Positions 20,593 through 32,146 of a DNA stretch of 64,000 bases are shown piece after piece. The translations under genes and the position numbers were made by a program. Within the stretch, counting starts at the first letter, position 1; every line of letters starts with the position of its first letter. Origin of the DNA: Flectonema sp. DT1601 (lineage: Eukaryota > Euglenozoa > Diplonemea > Diplonemida > Diplonemidae); NCBI GenBank assembly GCA_964019425.1, contig OZ025827.1, forward strand, positions 124,001 to 188,000, written 5' to 3'. The notes below the pieces were generated by a model. It was given only the letters and a program-made list of their open reading frames with translations, was not told the DNA's origin and searched no databases.

Positions 20593-22138
20593 TACTTGTG
20601 TTGGATGATTCCTGTCAAAATAAAAGTATACTTTTGATATGTACTACTGCGAGGTGACATAAACCGCCTTCATCATTATGCTTGCTGTGTGTAAGTTGTG
20701 ATAATGATGAACAGGTCAGATTTATTTTATAAAATATGTTATTGTTAGATTGTATTTTCTAATAAATAATATCGCAATGGGATGTGCTGGATTGCGTATA
20801 ATAATAATAATATTCTATAAATAACTCTCTTTGAGTTAGGTGTGTTGAATAAGTAAAACTTTATTAGTAATCAGGGGTATCAGAAACTCTATTCTTTCGA
20901 AGTCCGTTGAATCAGCACGAGTCAGAAAAGACCGTAACCTCGAAAGAGGCAGCTGGCGTTCTGTTTAGGAAAGCGACGATAAAGAGTGTTCTCTGCGTTG
21001 TTGATTCTTTAATTTAAGAAAGGAAATTTATATCGAATACAATAAACGTGGAAAAAGAATAATGGATCAATTTACTGTATCGTAAATGTCAGAGAGAATG
21101 AAACGCTCTGCCGTTTGAAAAGTTTCGATCGAAAAAAAAAAAAAATCGGAGGACCGCCAAGGGAGCCCAAAACAGTCGAACATTAGAAGACTTACTTGAT
21201 AAATGAATAACACTACTCCTTTTATTGTCCTTGTGGGCTCGTGGCGTATCAGTTTGTTATGTTTAGTTAGTGAGTCCAACTGACCACTGAGGATCACCCT
21301 CAAAGAGAACATGGTAGCTCTTCAGGGTTCCTCAATACTGCGGTAGTAGATTGAACCTAATCCCCAAAAGGAACATTTCGTTAGTTTTCGACACGTGGCA
21401 TACCAAATCAAGAGATTAGTAACTTCAATGCTTTTACTTTTTTCTGATTTCACTACACTGTTGAGAAAATAGAAAAAAAAATACAGAAAAAGAGAGCTTC
21501 AAAATATACCAACAAAATGAAAAAGACATAAAACAGCTGCCTCGCATTGATATTCACAAAAGAGTCTTCATTGAGCGAATAACAATTCATTTGAATAAGA
21601 AGAATTGCAAATAGAATGTTTGTAACACAAAAGGGGGAGGAAGTGTTCCGCTATTCTGGGATTGAAAGGAACACAAAAGAGAATATGTTCTTCTTATTTA
21701 CGAAATCACTCACTCAGTCTGATGGGAAAAAAAAAAAAAAGAAAAGAAAAGAAAAAAAATAACTGTTGCGATCACCTACAAGAGAGGTTGCATTTTATAA
21801 TTATTTTTTCAAAAAACAAAACACAGATAGCTATCAGAAGTGTTCTTGTTTAAAAATAAATAAATAAGTAAGTAAGTGGACTTTCTTGAAATGCTTCTTC
21901 GTTAACATCTGTGCAGCTGATTAACTGAAAAGTTGTGTTGGCTGTGTGCCGTTCTCCCAAAAGATTTCGACTCAAGAGAAGATGAATAAAAGTGAAACTA
22001 CTTTAAGATCAAGAGATCACACCGACCTGTAGTAGTAAAGAATAACGTGAAGGACATGAATTCCATGATCCTTATCACAAGTACCAAGGATTATCATAAT
22101 TAAAAAGGAACAGAACATAAAAAACAAGCTAATCAAAA
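20593..22138. other. Gene-free spacer
   Basis: A 1.5 kb A/T-rich spacer between the symporter and peptidase genes. It contains ordinary A runs and the peptidase acceptor at its lower end (complement of 20612-20614). No coding potential or RNA gene was recognised. Confidence 0.5.
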
Positions 22139-24406
22139 TTAATTCATATTTATAGTGTACATTCGTTCTTGGAGTCTGTTGAGGGTCTCTCCAGGACGCA
22201 TTTGAGGATATAAATAAAACCTGTACAGCAACGACCAGAATATACAAACACCAATACTAATACCAAAGACAGCCCAAGGACCAATTTTATGTGTCAGTGG
22301 GAGTGCAACAGATGTCCAGATGCCTCCTCCCATGATAGGCTCGTGAAGAAGTTGTTTTAAAGCGAAAGAAGAGTACGCAGGATTTTCACCCGATGGGTCA
22401 ACTAGTCGAAGTAATAACAGCCCTGTTGCCGTCACTCCAGTTGATTGTCCAAATTCTACAATTGCTCTTTCAAACCAATGATCAAAAAAGAATCTCGGAG
22501 CCACTACTAAACACATAAACATCGACCACATAATACCAAACACGATAACAATTATCAAAGGACCAATGCCACTGGCTAGTCGCTGTACCTGTTTTTTTAT
22601 TTATTTAACTTGTTTCTGTTTTTAATATGAAGATGAAAAGCAACAACAACAACAACACCATACCTTTATAGTAGCAATACTCGTCGTAACTAAGAAGTCA
22701 AGTGCTGTATTAGAGATGTGAGATAAGGTAGCGGTGTCTATTTTATCTGTAGTGCGAGAACGTTGCATTCCCACTTGTATTAACATCCCTCCCAACATAG
22801 CCATTGGGAAGGTTGGAAAGGTTGCGAAGACACCCTTAATTCCAATGCCGTCTTCAAGCCACGGATCGAACATTAAAAGTATTGATTTACATCCGTATCT
22901 GTTATTTAATATTTTATTATCGTTGGTGGTGTTTATAAGTAGAAGTAAAGAAGAAAAACATACCCAAAACCAACAGCAAGGAAAACGATACATAAGTGGT
23001 ATGCAAGATTATCTAGTGAAGTCGGCTGAACTACAGCACGGCCAGTAGACTGTGTCTGGTGTTCAGGAACAAATGTCATTCTCATGAGTTCTTTTGCTTT
23101 TCGCCTTTCAGTTTCAGCATGTCTCATATTCCTAAATGGGTCTTGTAAATCGAGAGGGTTGTCGTTAGCATCTGATATCTCTATGATGTTATCATCATCA
23201 AGACTTGTAGGTGGTCGATATCTGTCATTGTCTTGTTCAATAGAATTCACGTCAGGTAGTCTCATGGGTGCTTTAAACCTTCGATACCAATTTATTAATG
23301 ATATCCCAACAAGTAAACCAACAACTAAACCAACAGTTGCTGAGGCGATGCAGAACTCAACACCGTCTGCCCAACCTATAGATTCAAACATATCTACCAG
23401 TCCTGTTTGTGGATTAGTTGATGTAAAAATAATACTTTTTTAAGTTAAGTGAAGATCTGATCATACCGACTGCTGTTCCATGACCACCTTCAAATCCAAT
23501 AGGAAGGATAATTCCAAAGACTTGTTGCTTTGGTTCCATTAAATAATATCCAAATATAGTACCAACCAGAAGACCAACAGCGTACTGTCCCCAGGCTAGT
23601 ATCTGACCGTAGACAAATTGTTGAGAGCAGTGTATCCAAATGTGTCCAATTCTTGGTACTGTTTGACCAAGAAATAAACCTCCAAAAACAATATCCATAG
23701 CGACTGTTGGAATGTATCTAAGAGCATCAATGGATTGTGAGAGAGTGTCGTCGGAATGCTCGCTTGAAGTTTTATCAAATGCGACGTGCATTAGTTGTAT
23801 TACAATACATCCAATCACTCCACCTATTACACTCGAAGGTAAGAAGAACTTCCTACAATATCGCACATTAGCTCTTATAAATACACCAGACAGTAGTAAT
23901 ACAGATATGGATAATATTGGAAAGGTGATCTTCATCGCCATCGGAATCTTCTGTTTGTGGTTGACAAAGGTCAAACAAAGACCTGCCAATATTATTAAAA
24001 AGAAAAATATAACGATTGGTAAATATGATTTTCTAGGACCAGTTTCCTCAACGTTGTCTCCATCATCATCTTCTAACTGATGGTAACCACCAGGAGTAGG
24101 AGATCCAGGAATCTCATGAGGTATACCTGCACAGTCATCAAGGTTCACTGGCTCCATTATTGAAGGACATTTTAATACAAGTTTTGTTTGAGTTGGAAGA
24201 GGAGGCCCTCCACACGAATCTTCTAAACTGACAATTACGCCTTTATCATAATTATGACTGCAGTATTGTAAATACACTTCTTGTAGTGTTCTTCCTCTCT
24301 TTACTACTCCAGTCTTCTTTTCCAACAGCGACAGGAATTGGCCCAGTTGCCAACCATTTCCCCGAGCGAGGAGCCACAGAGATGGGATTCCTTCATCGAC
24401 TTCCAT
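22139..24406 (-). CDS. Na+/glutamate symporter, GltS (ESS) family, four exons
   Basis: Exons 24406-23467, 23402-22964, 22898-22664 and 22588-22139 join in frame to give 687 residues. Introns are 64, 65 and 75 nt, all starting GTATG and ending ACAG. The membrane part matches bacterial GltS, which imports glutamate with sodium: tandem hydrophobic helices, the re-entrant loop signature GFEGGHGTAVG before intron 1, and a second half with STGVTATGLLLLRLVDP. E. coli GltS has 401 residues. This protein adds an N-terminal soluble region of about 125 residues (LWLLARGNGWQLGQFLSLLEKKTG and an acidic linker) and a central charged loop of about 80 residues between the two halves. The start follows CATTTCTTCACAG by 2 nt. 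Family call firm; substrate inferred. Confidence 0.88.
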
Positions 24407-24786
24407 CCCTGTGAAGAAATGTTTAGTATGAAAAACAGAATGAATTCAAAAGTTCAGAAACAGTAGTTCATCATGTCATGTTTCTAACTGGAGGATTATA
24501 AAGATTAATCACAGAAGATGTTTACAATTGTGATGAAGTGTGGTGCGCGTTCCGCAGCTACTCAAGTTGAAGCTGAGAGTACAAGGCTAGAAACACTACT
24601 CTCGGAAGCTATAACTTAGTTTCTTTCTTTTTTTTTAAAAAAAAAGGAAAATAAAAATTAAAAAAAAATGTCATCTTTTTCCATTCCTGTTTTACATTCA
24701 ATTTTTTATTTTAACAGCCCCCCCTCAGCTAAGCAACGGGCGAACAAAGTACAGTGTGAGGCTTACTATTCCCCCCCCCCCCCCTA
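24407..24786. other. Spacer and poly-C target site
   Basis: A 380-bp spacer upstream of the symporter gene, ending in a run of 14 C then TA, which marks the left boundary of the transposon. Only the symporter acceptor (complement of 24409-24411) and an A/T-rich tract at 24620-24680 are otherwise visible. Confidence 0.5.
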
Positions 24787-24987
24787 GGGGGGGGTACAAG
24801 CATCGATTTTACGGAGATTTTGGGCACTTTCGGTTTTTTTCCGGAGAACAAGTTTTTTGGGCACCCAAATTATGAAAACTGCAACATATACCCCAAAAAT
24901 GGGGATTGCGATCCAAAGAAACAGTTCTTCGGCACTTTAGAGCAAGTCTTTGAAAAATCTCAAAAAGTGTGGACCGTGTGGTACCTG
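24787..24987 (+). repeat. Left terminal inverted repeat of the transposon
   Basis: About 200 bp, inverted relative to 26569-26759. Identity is perfect over the first 15 and the last 36 bases and partial in between, including shared CCCCAAAAATG-type segments. Confidence 0.8.
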
Positions 24988-26568
24988 AGGGGGGTGAAAA
25001 CAAGGGGTGTGTTAGGAGGGCTCACAAAAATTACAAGTAATTCCGTGCATTGAGCAATCCATAACCAGGGTTTCCCTCTGAGTTGAGTGGGGAATGAAAT
25101 GGGAACCCAATTTTTATTTTTATCGGCCTGATTTGAACCTTAATAATATGCTCCACCAGACCGGGCTTGTTAATTCCCCCATCTTCGATGCTTAGGCTAC
25201 TGGCCTTCTCTTGAACATCCCATGTGCTCAGCTTTCGAAATTTGGCCCCAAGCTGTGCTTCTTTCTGTACAAGATAGACGGAGGACCAATCCTTGGATGC
25301 AGATGGCAGATTTGCATTAGACCTTGCTGTCTAGAGGGCTTCCCCGTGAGGACGGGGTGGTACGTTCAGCCCCTATAGCGCCTCCTGTTGTGCTTGTTCT
25401 TGCCAATCTGAAGAGGGTTGGTGGTCCTGCGTTGATGTGGTAGCCTTTGGAAGCCCATGTGCCTCTGGAATATGTTGTACATTATCAGTAGGGCAGCATT
25501 CACGCCACCGGTTCTGTCAGTTGACCAAGAACTATCAACAACACTGAATAACCTCCCCATCCCTTGAGGGGTGCGGGATGACAACGAACACAACGGTTGT
25601 TAGCTTCATCCCACGAGCACGACGGGCACTAGAGGAAGTATCATGCTGCAGCGATGTGACGGAGGGTGAGGAGGAAGCTGCTGCTTCAAGAAGTCAGGTC
25701 ACCGACAGATCACCTGTGAATTCATCAACAAGTCGGACTGTCCTTCGAGATATAATTGGTGACTTCGACCCGCTTCCCTTCTGTCTGCGCACCTGCGACA
25801 GCTTCAACTATGACACTCACTCAGGACTTAGTTGGATGTCTCTGCGCCGATCCCTTCTTGCCGCAATATCTGCAGTGTTGTTACGACTCCAAGACTCCAG
25901 GAGTATATCCCCCTCGTTTGGGTACAGTTGCAAGCGGATGTGTCTTCCGTACTTCTTCGTATGCTGCATGTACTGGAGTGTCTTGTATGCCCTGCTAGTG
26001 AGCATGGTTGGGTCTTAAGTGATGCCTTGAACGGCTTTTTGGATGGAGCATGTTGCCCTATGTCGCTGCTGCTTATCTATGGCACTACTATTTGAGGCAC
26101 TACCACTACAGCTGTCTTGAGGCTTATCCCTGTTTGGGGTACAGACGTGGCGCTTTCTCTATTCTCTGAGCCTTCTGTGATCACGACGCAGATACTGGAC
26201 GTTTTTTGAACCCCTTTCTCACGCGTATCCTGTTTCTGACTGTCCAAGTGCTGTTGAGTGACTTCAGGGATGCCTCGGGAGGTGTTTTCATGCACTCTGG
26301 GATCAATGCTCTCCTCCGCAGAATGACTTTGTGAGCTGCCCTGCAGAACGTCGTTTTCCGCTGCGTTATCCTGCCCGTGAGCCTCGTGGCCTCAAGCATG
26401 GCCGCTCGAGAGTGCTACTCTTTTTCGTGGCGTGTTCTTGAAGCGGGAACTGATACGGAAATGGTATATTAGCACACTGCGTGCACGGGGACACACTAAG
26501 GTCACCTCTTCTCATTGTAAAAAAAAATTATTTGAAGGTGCATTTCACAGGCCTCAAAATTGGACCCC

Positions 26569-26759
26569 CAGGTACCACACGGTCCACACTTTTTGAGATT
26601 TTTCATTCCTTTGCCGAAATCAGCCAAATCGAGGTTTTTTCGGCCCCGAAATCACATTTTTGGGGGTTCTGATGGGGTCCTGGGTATTTTTTGCCCCCGG
26701 GAAGGTTATATTTACCAAAATTCGGAAAAAGTACTTTATCGACAGCTTGTACCCCCCCC
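26569..26759 (-). repeat. Right terminal inverted repeat of the transposon
   Basis: About 190 bp, the inverted partner of 24787-24987. It ends GCTTGTAC8 and is followed by TA and 14 C. Confidence 0.8.
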
Positions 26760-27149
26760 TACCCCCCCCCCCCCCTCTCTTTGTTCCTTTTTAATAAATA
26801 ACCAGAAGATGGCTTTCGACTATTTATAACAATATCAGAAGGGGTGTCATACCAAATAAGTGAGTAAAGAACAACATGCTTACAGTTAGACAGGATGTTA
26901 GTTTTGTCGCTATAAGTACCGGGGATAGGGGAGGGAAAAAACGAAGAATAAGAATACCTTACTTGTTTGCAATAAAAAGAAGAAGAAAAAAAAACGCGAC
27001 AATATTTCTTGTCATAAATCACTCAACTAGATAAGAATAACATAACCTCAACATTTTAATGCAAAAAAAAAAAAAAGAAATTACCAGCACTTTAGTCGAT
27101 TAGGCGAGAGGGAGATGTAAAGGAGGGGGAGAAGCAAGAAATGAGCGTG

Positions 27150-27180
<31 letters not shown>

Positions 27181-27377
27181 TAAATAGATAACACACAGAA
27201 AGAAGGCGGCATAGCACAACTCTCACGTAAACAACACTCAGCGACCATCAGAAATATGGATACCCAATAAGTAAATAATTTCCGTTCCTTCAATCCGGTT
27301 GCGACATTCAGGGACTGTGAGAAACTAAATCTATTTTAAATAAGAAGACGCTCAGTATCAAATCATTCTTTTTCAGC
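26760..27377. other. Spacer between transposon and 562-residue protein gene
   Basis: Begins with TA and the C14 run at the transposon's right edge, then A/T-rich sequence with a T run of about 29 near 27150. No gene is seen. Confidence 0.5.
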
Positions 27378-29066
27378 TTAAAAAACTGTTGCTGGATCGT
27401 CAACCCACTTCTCGACATCAGCAGCTGTGATGGGACGCATCGCACCGTCGGATGTCTTTCCGAATCGTCCATCAGCAAGTTCGACCATTTTTGATTTTTC
27501 TTTTGTGTAGTTCTCATCGTCGTCGTCCATAATTGATGAGAGAACAGATTGGTTCTCAGCCTGAATCTTTTGTAAGACGTCAAGTATAGTTCCCTCGTGC
27601 TTCAGACTGTCAGAGAACTCTTCAAGAGCCTTCCATTTCATATTAAAACAAGAGTCAGCAACAGCATCTTCGTAGAAAGCCGACAGCCTGCTATCAAGCT
27701 CTTCTCCAGAGTGGAAAGCGTGGAGGTGAAGATAAATCTTCGCACATCTGAACGGTGCCTTTAAAAGAGCACCCGTCACATCAGGGATGGTCGGAACATT
27801 AGCGTGGAATGAATTCTGACCAACATTAACGTAATGCCACAGAGGCCACTTACCCCTGTCAGTGTTGTTGCTAGCAACCGGAATTGGAGAAGTCATTTGG
27901 GACGTGTCGATCTGACGTTCCTTAGCAGCAGACTCGTTAAGTTCGAAATCATTCACAAACTGTTCGATTATCGTCGAGGCAGCTGTTTTAGCAATATCTT
28001 CTGCCTGTTTGCTCTCACCGAAAGTTGCTGCGTCGTTCCACTTTTCCAGCTTTTGTCTTTCGTTGTAAATATTAATAGTCTTCAGAGTAACTGGGTCACT
28101 AGCTCTCAGTACACAAGTGTCTAAGTCAACTACGTTCCCGGTGTATGTTTTCATCTTTCCCATTCCCTTATTGGATTCATATGACTCCGGGTTACCTGAG
28201 AATAATTTCTCTTGGAACTCTTCGTAGATCTCAGGTCCGTATTTAATAAGGTTTCGAAGACCTGCTAATGAAAGAACTTTTCTTCGATGAATTGATTGAT
28301 CTTTAACGTTGGCAAAGTAAGATGGAACTTGTTGACCAGCGTGGAGTTCCTTCTGTCGAAGGTCAGACTGAGTGAATCCATATTTCCGTTTGTACGATTC
28401 GTGAAAGAATCGAGCGATCATATGATCGAAGACTGTAGTTGCTTCTGAAGCAACGTCATTATCTATGCGAGTGATGTGTTTCATACGACCGGTTTCGGAT
28501 TCTGCTTCCTGAAGTTGTTTATCGTAGTCATCAAAGACAGAAAGTAGTTTAGAGATGTCGATAATATCATTTAAGTTTGCTAATTCTATCTCTGGGTACA
28601 AATCAGCTTTCACTCTTGGTGAACGACCCGCAGTCGCCGCTACACCTTTTCCCTTACTTGCGAAGTTGAATCGTGCTCGCTGCGCGAGTCTCGTAGCGCA
28701 CTCTTTTTGCTTTCTTGCAAAGCGATCTTTTTGTGTGTTGTCAGGGACCGGATTGTCTTCAATAAATTTATGGAATTGTGTTGCAATATCGATCTCGTCT
28801 AAATCTTTCTTCAACCAATCCCCTAAGAAAGTAGTAATTAGCTCCTCAATGTGAAGCTGGTTCTTGTAATCTGCGACAGCCATTTCTTTCTGCGACATGG
28901 TACTCTCAGCCCGCGGGAAGTCTCCTTCCTCCATATTTGTTGGAGACATCGCTGTTAGCAGCCTCGCGTAATACTTTGGCTCCTCTGCAAGGCGGCTCGC
29001 AGTTGACTCCTTGACGGAAGCAGCATCAGCACCGACTCCTAATATCTTCATCGCTCTTGATAACAT
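27378..29066 (-). CDS. Conserved-looking protein of unknown function, possibly mitochondrial
   Basis: A 562-residue, intronless, soluble-looking protein I do not recognise. It begins MLSRAMKILGVGAD, a short basic/hydrophobic start that could be a mitochondrial presequence. A mixed-charge helical region follows (residues 60-150), then an ordered central part rich in aromatic and charged residues (FFHESYKRKYGFTQSDLRQ, LRNLIKYGPEIYEEFQEKL). Next comes a compact region with GKWPLWHYVNVGQNSFH and RCAKIYLHLHAFHSGEELD, and an acidic tail (MDDDDENY). No nucleotide-binding loop, metal cluster or membrane helix is evident. Its composition recalls lineage-specific euglenozoan mitochondrial complex subunits, which is only a guess. 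The start follows a CT-rich tract (TTCATTCTTCTCAAG) by about 24 nt. Confidence 0.75.
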   Translation of the reverse strand: MLSRAMKILGVGADAASVKESTASRLAEEPKYYARLLTAMSPTNMEEGDFPRAESTMSQKEMAVADYKNQLHIEELITTFLGDWLKKDLDEIDIATQFHKFIEDNPVPDNTQKDRFARKQKECATRLAQRARFNFASKGKGVAATAGRSPRVKADLYPEIELANLNDIIDISKLLSVFDDYDKQLQEAESETGRMKHITRIDNDVASEATTVFDHMIARFFHESYKRKYGFTQSDLRQKELHAGQQVPSYFANVKDQSIHRRKVLSLAGLRNLIKYGPEIYEEFQEKLFSGNPESYESNKGMGKMKTYTGNVVDLDTCVLRASDPVTLKTINIYNERQKLEKWNDAATFGESKQAEDIAKTAASTIIEQFVNDFELNESAAKERQIDTSQMTSPIPVASNNTDRGKWPLWHYVNVGQNSFHANVPTIPDVTGALLKAPFRCAKIYLHLHAFHSGEELDSRLSAFYEDAVADSCFNMKWKALEEFSDSLKHEGTILDVLQKIQAENQSVLSSIMDDDDENYTKEKSKMVELADGRFGKTSDGAMRPITAADVEKWVDDPATVF

Positions 29067-30609
29067 CGGTCAGCTCTGACTGCTTGAGAAGAATGAAATA
29101 AATAAGAAAAGTGTTAATTGTTTTTTTATTAGAAACAATCACTCAGAAACAAGACTATCTTCTACATTGTGATAAGAATACCTTTAAATAATTATAACAA
29201 ATAATTTACTACCAAAGTACAAGAAATAACTCACAAGCGGCTAACATGCAACAAAAAAATATTTGCAGAGCATGCTGCAGATTGGTACTTCGGTTGTTGT
29301 TTTTTTTTTTTTTTTGACATTCTTCATAAGTAACTAATAACGGATATACTGAGGGGTTATTATTGTTGTTTGTAAGGCTGAAACACCCTCAGAGTAGTTA
29401 AACTGCCGAGGCGGTGGGGGGATTGTTTGATTTGCAAGTGAAGGATCGAAAGCATTCTCTCTACAGGATCATTATTATTAAAAGGCGAGTTTCACTCAGC
29501 TAACTATTACTATTGGTTAGCTTCTGGCTAATACAACACGACATGAGACTTCATGTTTCTTTTCCTCAGTTTGAGCTACGGGAAGATGACCTGTTAATAT
29601 ACACACTACGGGTCACACAAGGTAATACTATTTCACATTCGACAGCCAATCAAACCAATAGGCTGAGACACTAAAATAATAAATAGTGTCTTTAGAACTC
29701 AATTACCGGAGGATAATGTTTTTTTTTTTTGGTTTTTTGGTTTTTTTTTTAACGAGAAAAAAAAAAAAAAGGAAAAAAAAAAAAAAAGACTACCGGTAAA
29801 CCAGATTTATAAAACAGATGAATGAATTTTATCGAGGCTTTGCTTCAGTCTGACGTCGAAGTTGGGGCCAAAAAATACATAAATAATCTCATCAAAAAAA
29901 AAAAAGGGAGGTGTGAGAATTGATACCTCAGTAAATATAGTGACGCATATTTATTTATTTTTGTTTTGTTTTGTTTATTGTTTTGAAGTTTCTCCTCAAG
30001 AGAAGCACATAAGTGAATACCAGTAGGGAGGGATAAAGACACAACAGGTCATCATCACAGCACTCCAATAACAAGCAACACTTCTGAGTCACAATCGGTT
30101 CAAGTCAATTCTTGTGTACAAGAAAGACGAACCTAATTTCATACCACCGATTTTTAAAACTATAAAATTCAACTGAGAAGAAAAGAACAGAAGATACGGA
30201 GGAGTTTTGCGCAATGCCCTGTACAGTTGTACAGGAAGGAAATCTTTTTTTTTTTTTTTTTTTTTTTCCCCCTTTTTCAGATTTCCGTTTCGAAAAAATT
30301 ATTACGTTCGAAGTCGAAATTGCCTCCAGTGAAGATTTTGGCGAGTGTCACTCTGAGGAGCGCGTGTGGAAGAAGTTTCGTCCACCACCACTTGTCATGA
30401 TGCCAATGGAATAAAGAAAGAAAACGTCATAGACTGCTATTAACAAACAAAGAAAACAACACTTTCTAAAGGAAGCTATACGTAGGGATTTAGAATAATC
30501 GACCCACACAAGTTCCGAAACGACAAGACGACTCACAAGCGACAAGGATGTCTCGCTATGACTTATTGTTGACAAAAAGAAACTGAATGAAAAATAATAA
30601 AAACTTTCA

Positions 30610-30647
<38 letters not shown>

Positions 30648-31720
30648 AACCTGCACGTTTTTTTGATCTCGTTAATAAAATTCACAACACAACGGGGGCT
30701 CTAAAAGTTGATTGCTTCCATGTTAGAAGAAACCCTCTCAGAGTAGCTTAAAATCAATCAGTAATGAAGTTCTTCTCCTGGTAAGTCTCTCGGATAATCT
30801 TACAGTTCATTTCATTGATAATGCTAAGAACAAGTTTTCTTTTTTATCTCTTTTTTTTTTTTTTTTTTTTTTTTGTAGTAGTTGTTTTCTAAGATTTACA
30901 ATAATAAAAAATAAAAATAATGTAAGGTAAAAATAGATTTAAAAAAAAAAAAAAAACGATCGCGAGGAACTGATAATGCTTAAGACCCCTTTTATCCCTA
31001 TGTATAACAAGGAAAGGTCAGATATCGAGTGTGTTGGTTATTTACTTAATCCAAAGATCTTTTCAGGCGCTGTTACAGAGAGAGGGTCTCCTCAATCACG
31101 TATCACTCGCTCATAGAAAGCTCTTTTCTACAGTAATTCAGACAACACAGAATTATAGGCAACGGTCTCTGAGAAATAAAAGACCCCAAAAAAAAAAAAA
31201 AAAAAAAGTTTTCTCGTAGGGACCTCATTTACTTGTTTGACGTAAAGTCCGATTAAACAACAAGAACAATACAAAAAATAAAAATTGTTTCATCTTTTTT
31301 CTTTTTCCCCTTTCTTGATATGTAAAATCAACATAAAAGTAGAGGTCTCCGTCGCATCATGTGAAGAAATACGAGAAGAATCTGCATCGGTTTACTTCGT
31401 TGTTATTGTTTCTCGAATGGAAAGCAATCAGAAGAGTATGCCGTCAGACTAATATTTTCTTTTCAAATTTAATTCGTTGAAAACAAACCCGAAGACAACA
31501 AACCAATTTCCTGTCACAATAATTTTCCTGTAGATACAGCACACGCGAGCTCACTGGTGAACAATTAAGAAAAAAAAAAAACACTTGACAGGTGCATTTG
31601 GGATTTAATTGATTGTAAAATACAGCTACTGTATTATTATATCATAACACCTGTTAAGGATACAGTGATGCTCAAACCGATTAGTCCACGTGTGGGGAAG
31701 GTGCGGATATCGCTTATCCA

Positions 31721-31747
31721 CTGTAGTGTAGTCAGACTACACTACAG
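31721..31747. repeat. 27-bp palindrome
   Basis: CTGTAGTGTAGTC and GACTACACTACAG are exact inverted partners around one central A. A second small inverted repeat, GGATA/TATCC with a 5-base spacer (31705-31719), lies just before it. The role is unknown; it could form a cruciform, or a hairpin in RNA. Confidence 0.8.
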
Positions 31748-31931
31748 TAATGCATACACCACTCATGACCGAAAAGGGATCGAGTTGTATGTTTAAAAAA
31801 AAATCAAATGCAAAAATTAGTAGGACAACGAACAAATAATGGTTGGTTTTCGGGCTAAAAATTAAAAAATCTTTCCCCAGACCATTCCCCTTACCCAGTC
31901 CTCTTCACGACACTAATTAAATTGAACGTTC

Positions 31932-32146
31932 AGTTAGTAAAACACAGAACTCATAACTACGAGGGGTCTGGGTAGCCCGCATCCCAATCGTGAAGATTGT
32001 AGCTGATGGCTTCGGCTGGAAGTGATCGATTCCACTTTGCAGAGGCTAACAAGTTGCTAAAGAAAAGATCCGGGAGTGTGCCTCCCTGGGAAGGTGAAAA
32101 AAATAAAAAATCCTTTTTGTTCCACATGGAGCATCTTTCTTTATAA
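31932..32146. repeat. Interspersed repeat family 2, copy A
   Basis: Shares long stretches with 57268-57529: ACTACGAGGGG, GGGTAGCCCGCATC, GCTTCGGCTGGAAGTGAT, GCTAACAAGTTGCTAAAGA, a GTGAAAAAA-ATAAAAAATC tract and GAGCATCTTTCTTTATA. Indels separate the blocks. No coding content or terminal repeats were recognised. Confidence 0.7.

Larger units (their letters stand above)
24787..26759. mobile_element. TIR DNA transposon (probably non-autonomous), TA-flanked
   Basis: A 1973-bp unit with long imperfect terminal inverted repeats. The outermost 15 bases (GGGGGGGGTACAAGC) are identical at both ends, as are 36 bp at the inner border of the repeats (24952-24987 and 26569-26604). The middle of the repeats has diverged. 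A TA dinucleotide flanks each end, then 14 C on both sides, so the empty site would read C14-TA-C14. A TA duplication is typical of Tc1/mariner-type and some other cut-and-paste families. The interior is GC-richer than the host sequence. It carries only broken short frames. One minus-strand stretch near 25500 (VVDSSWSTDRTGG) faintly recalls a transposase DG/SxW motif, too weak to assign a family. Confidence 0.8.

Noticed and set aside
25366-26399. Short frames inside the transposon as genes
   Set aside because: They lie on both strands, overlap each other and show no convincing transposase motif; at most they are remnants.
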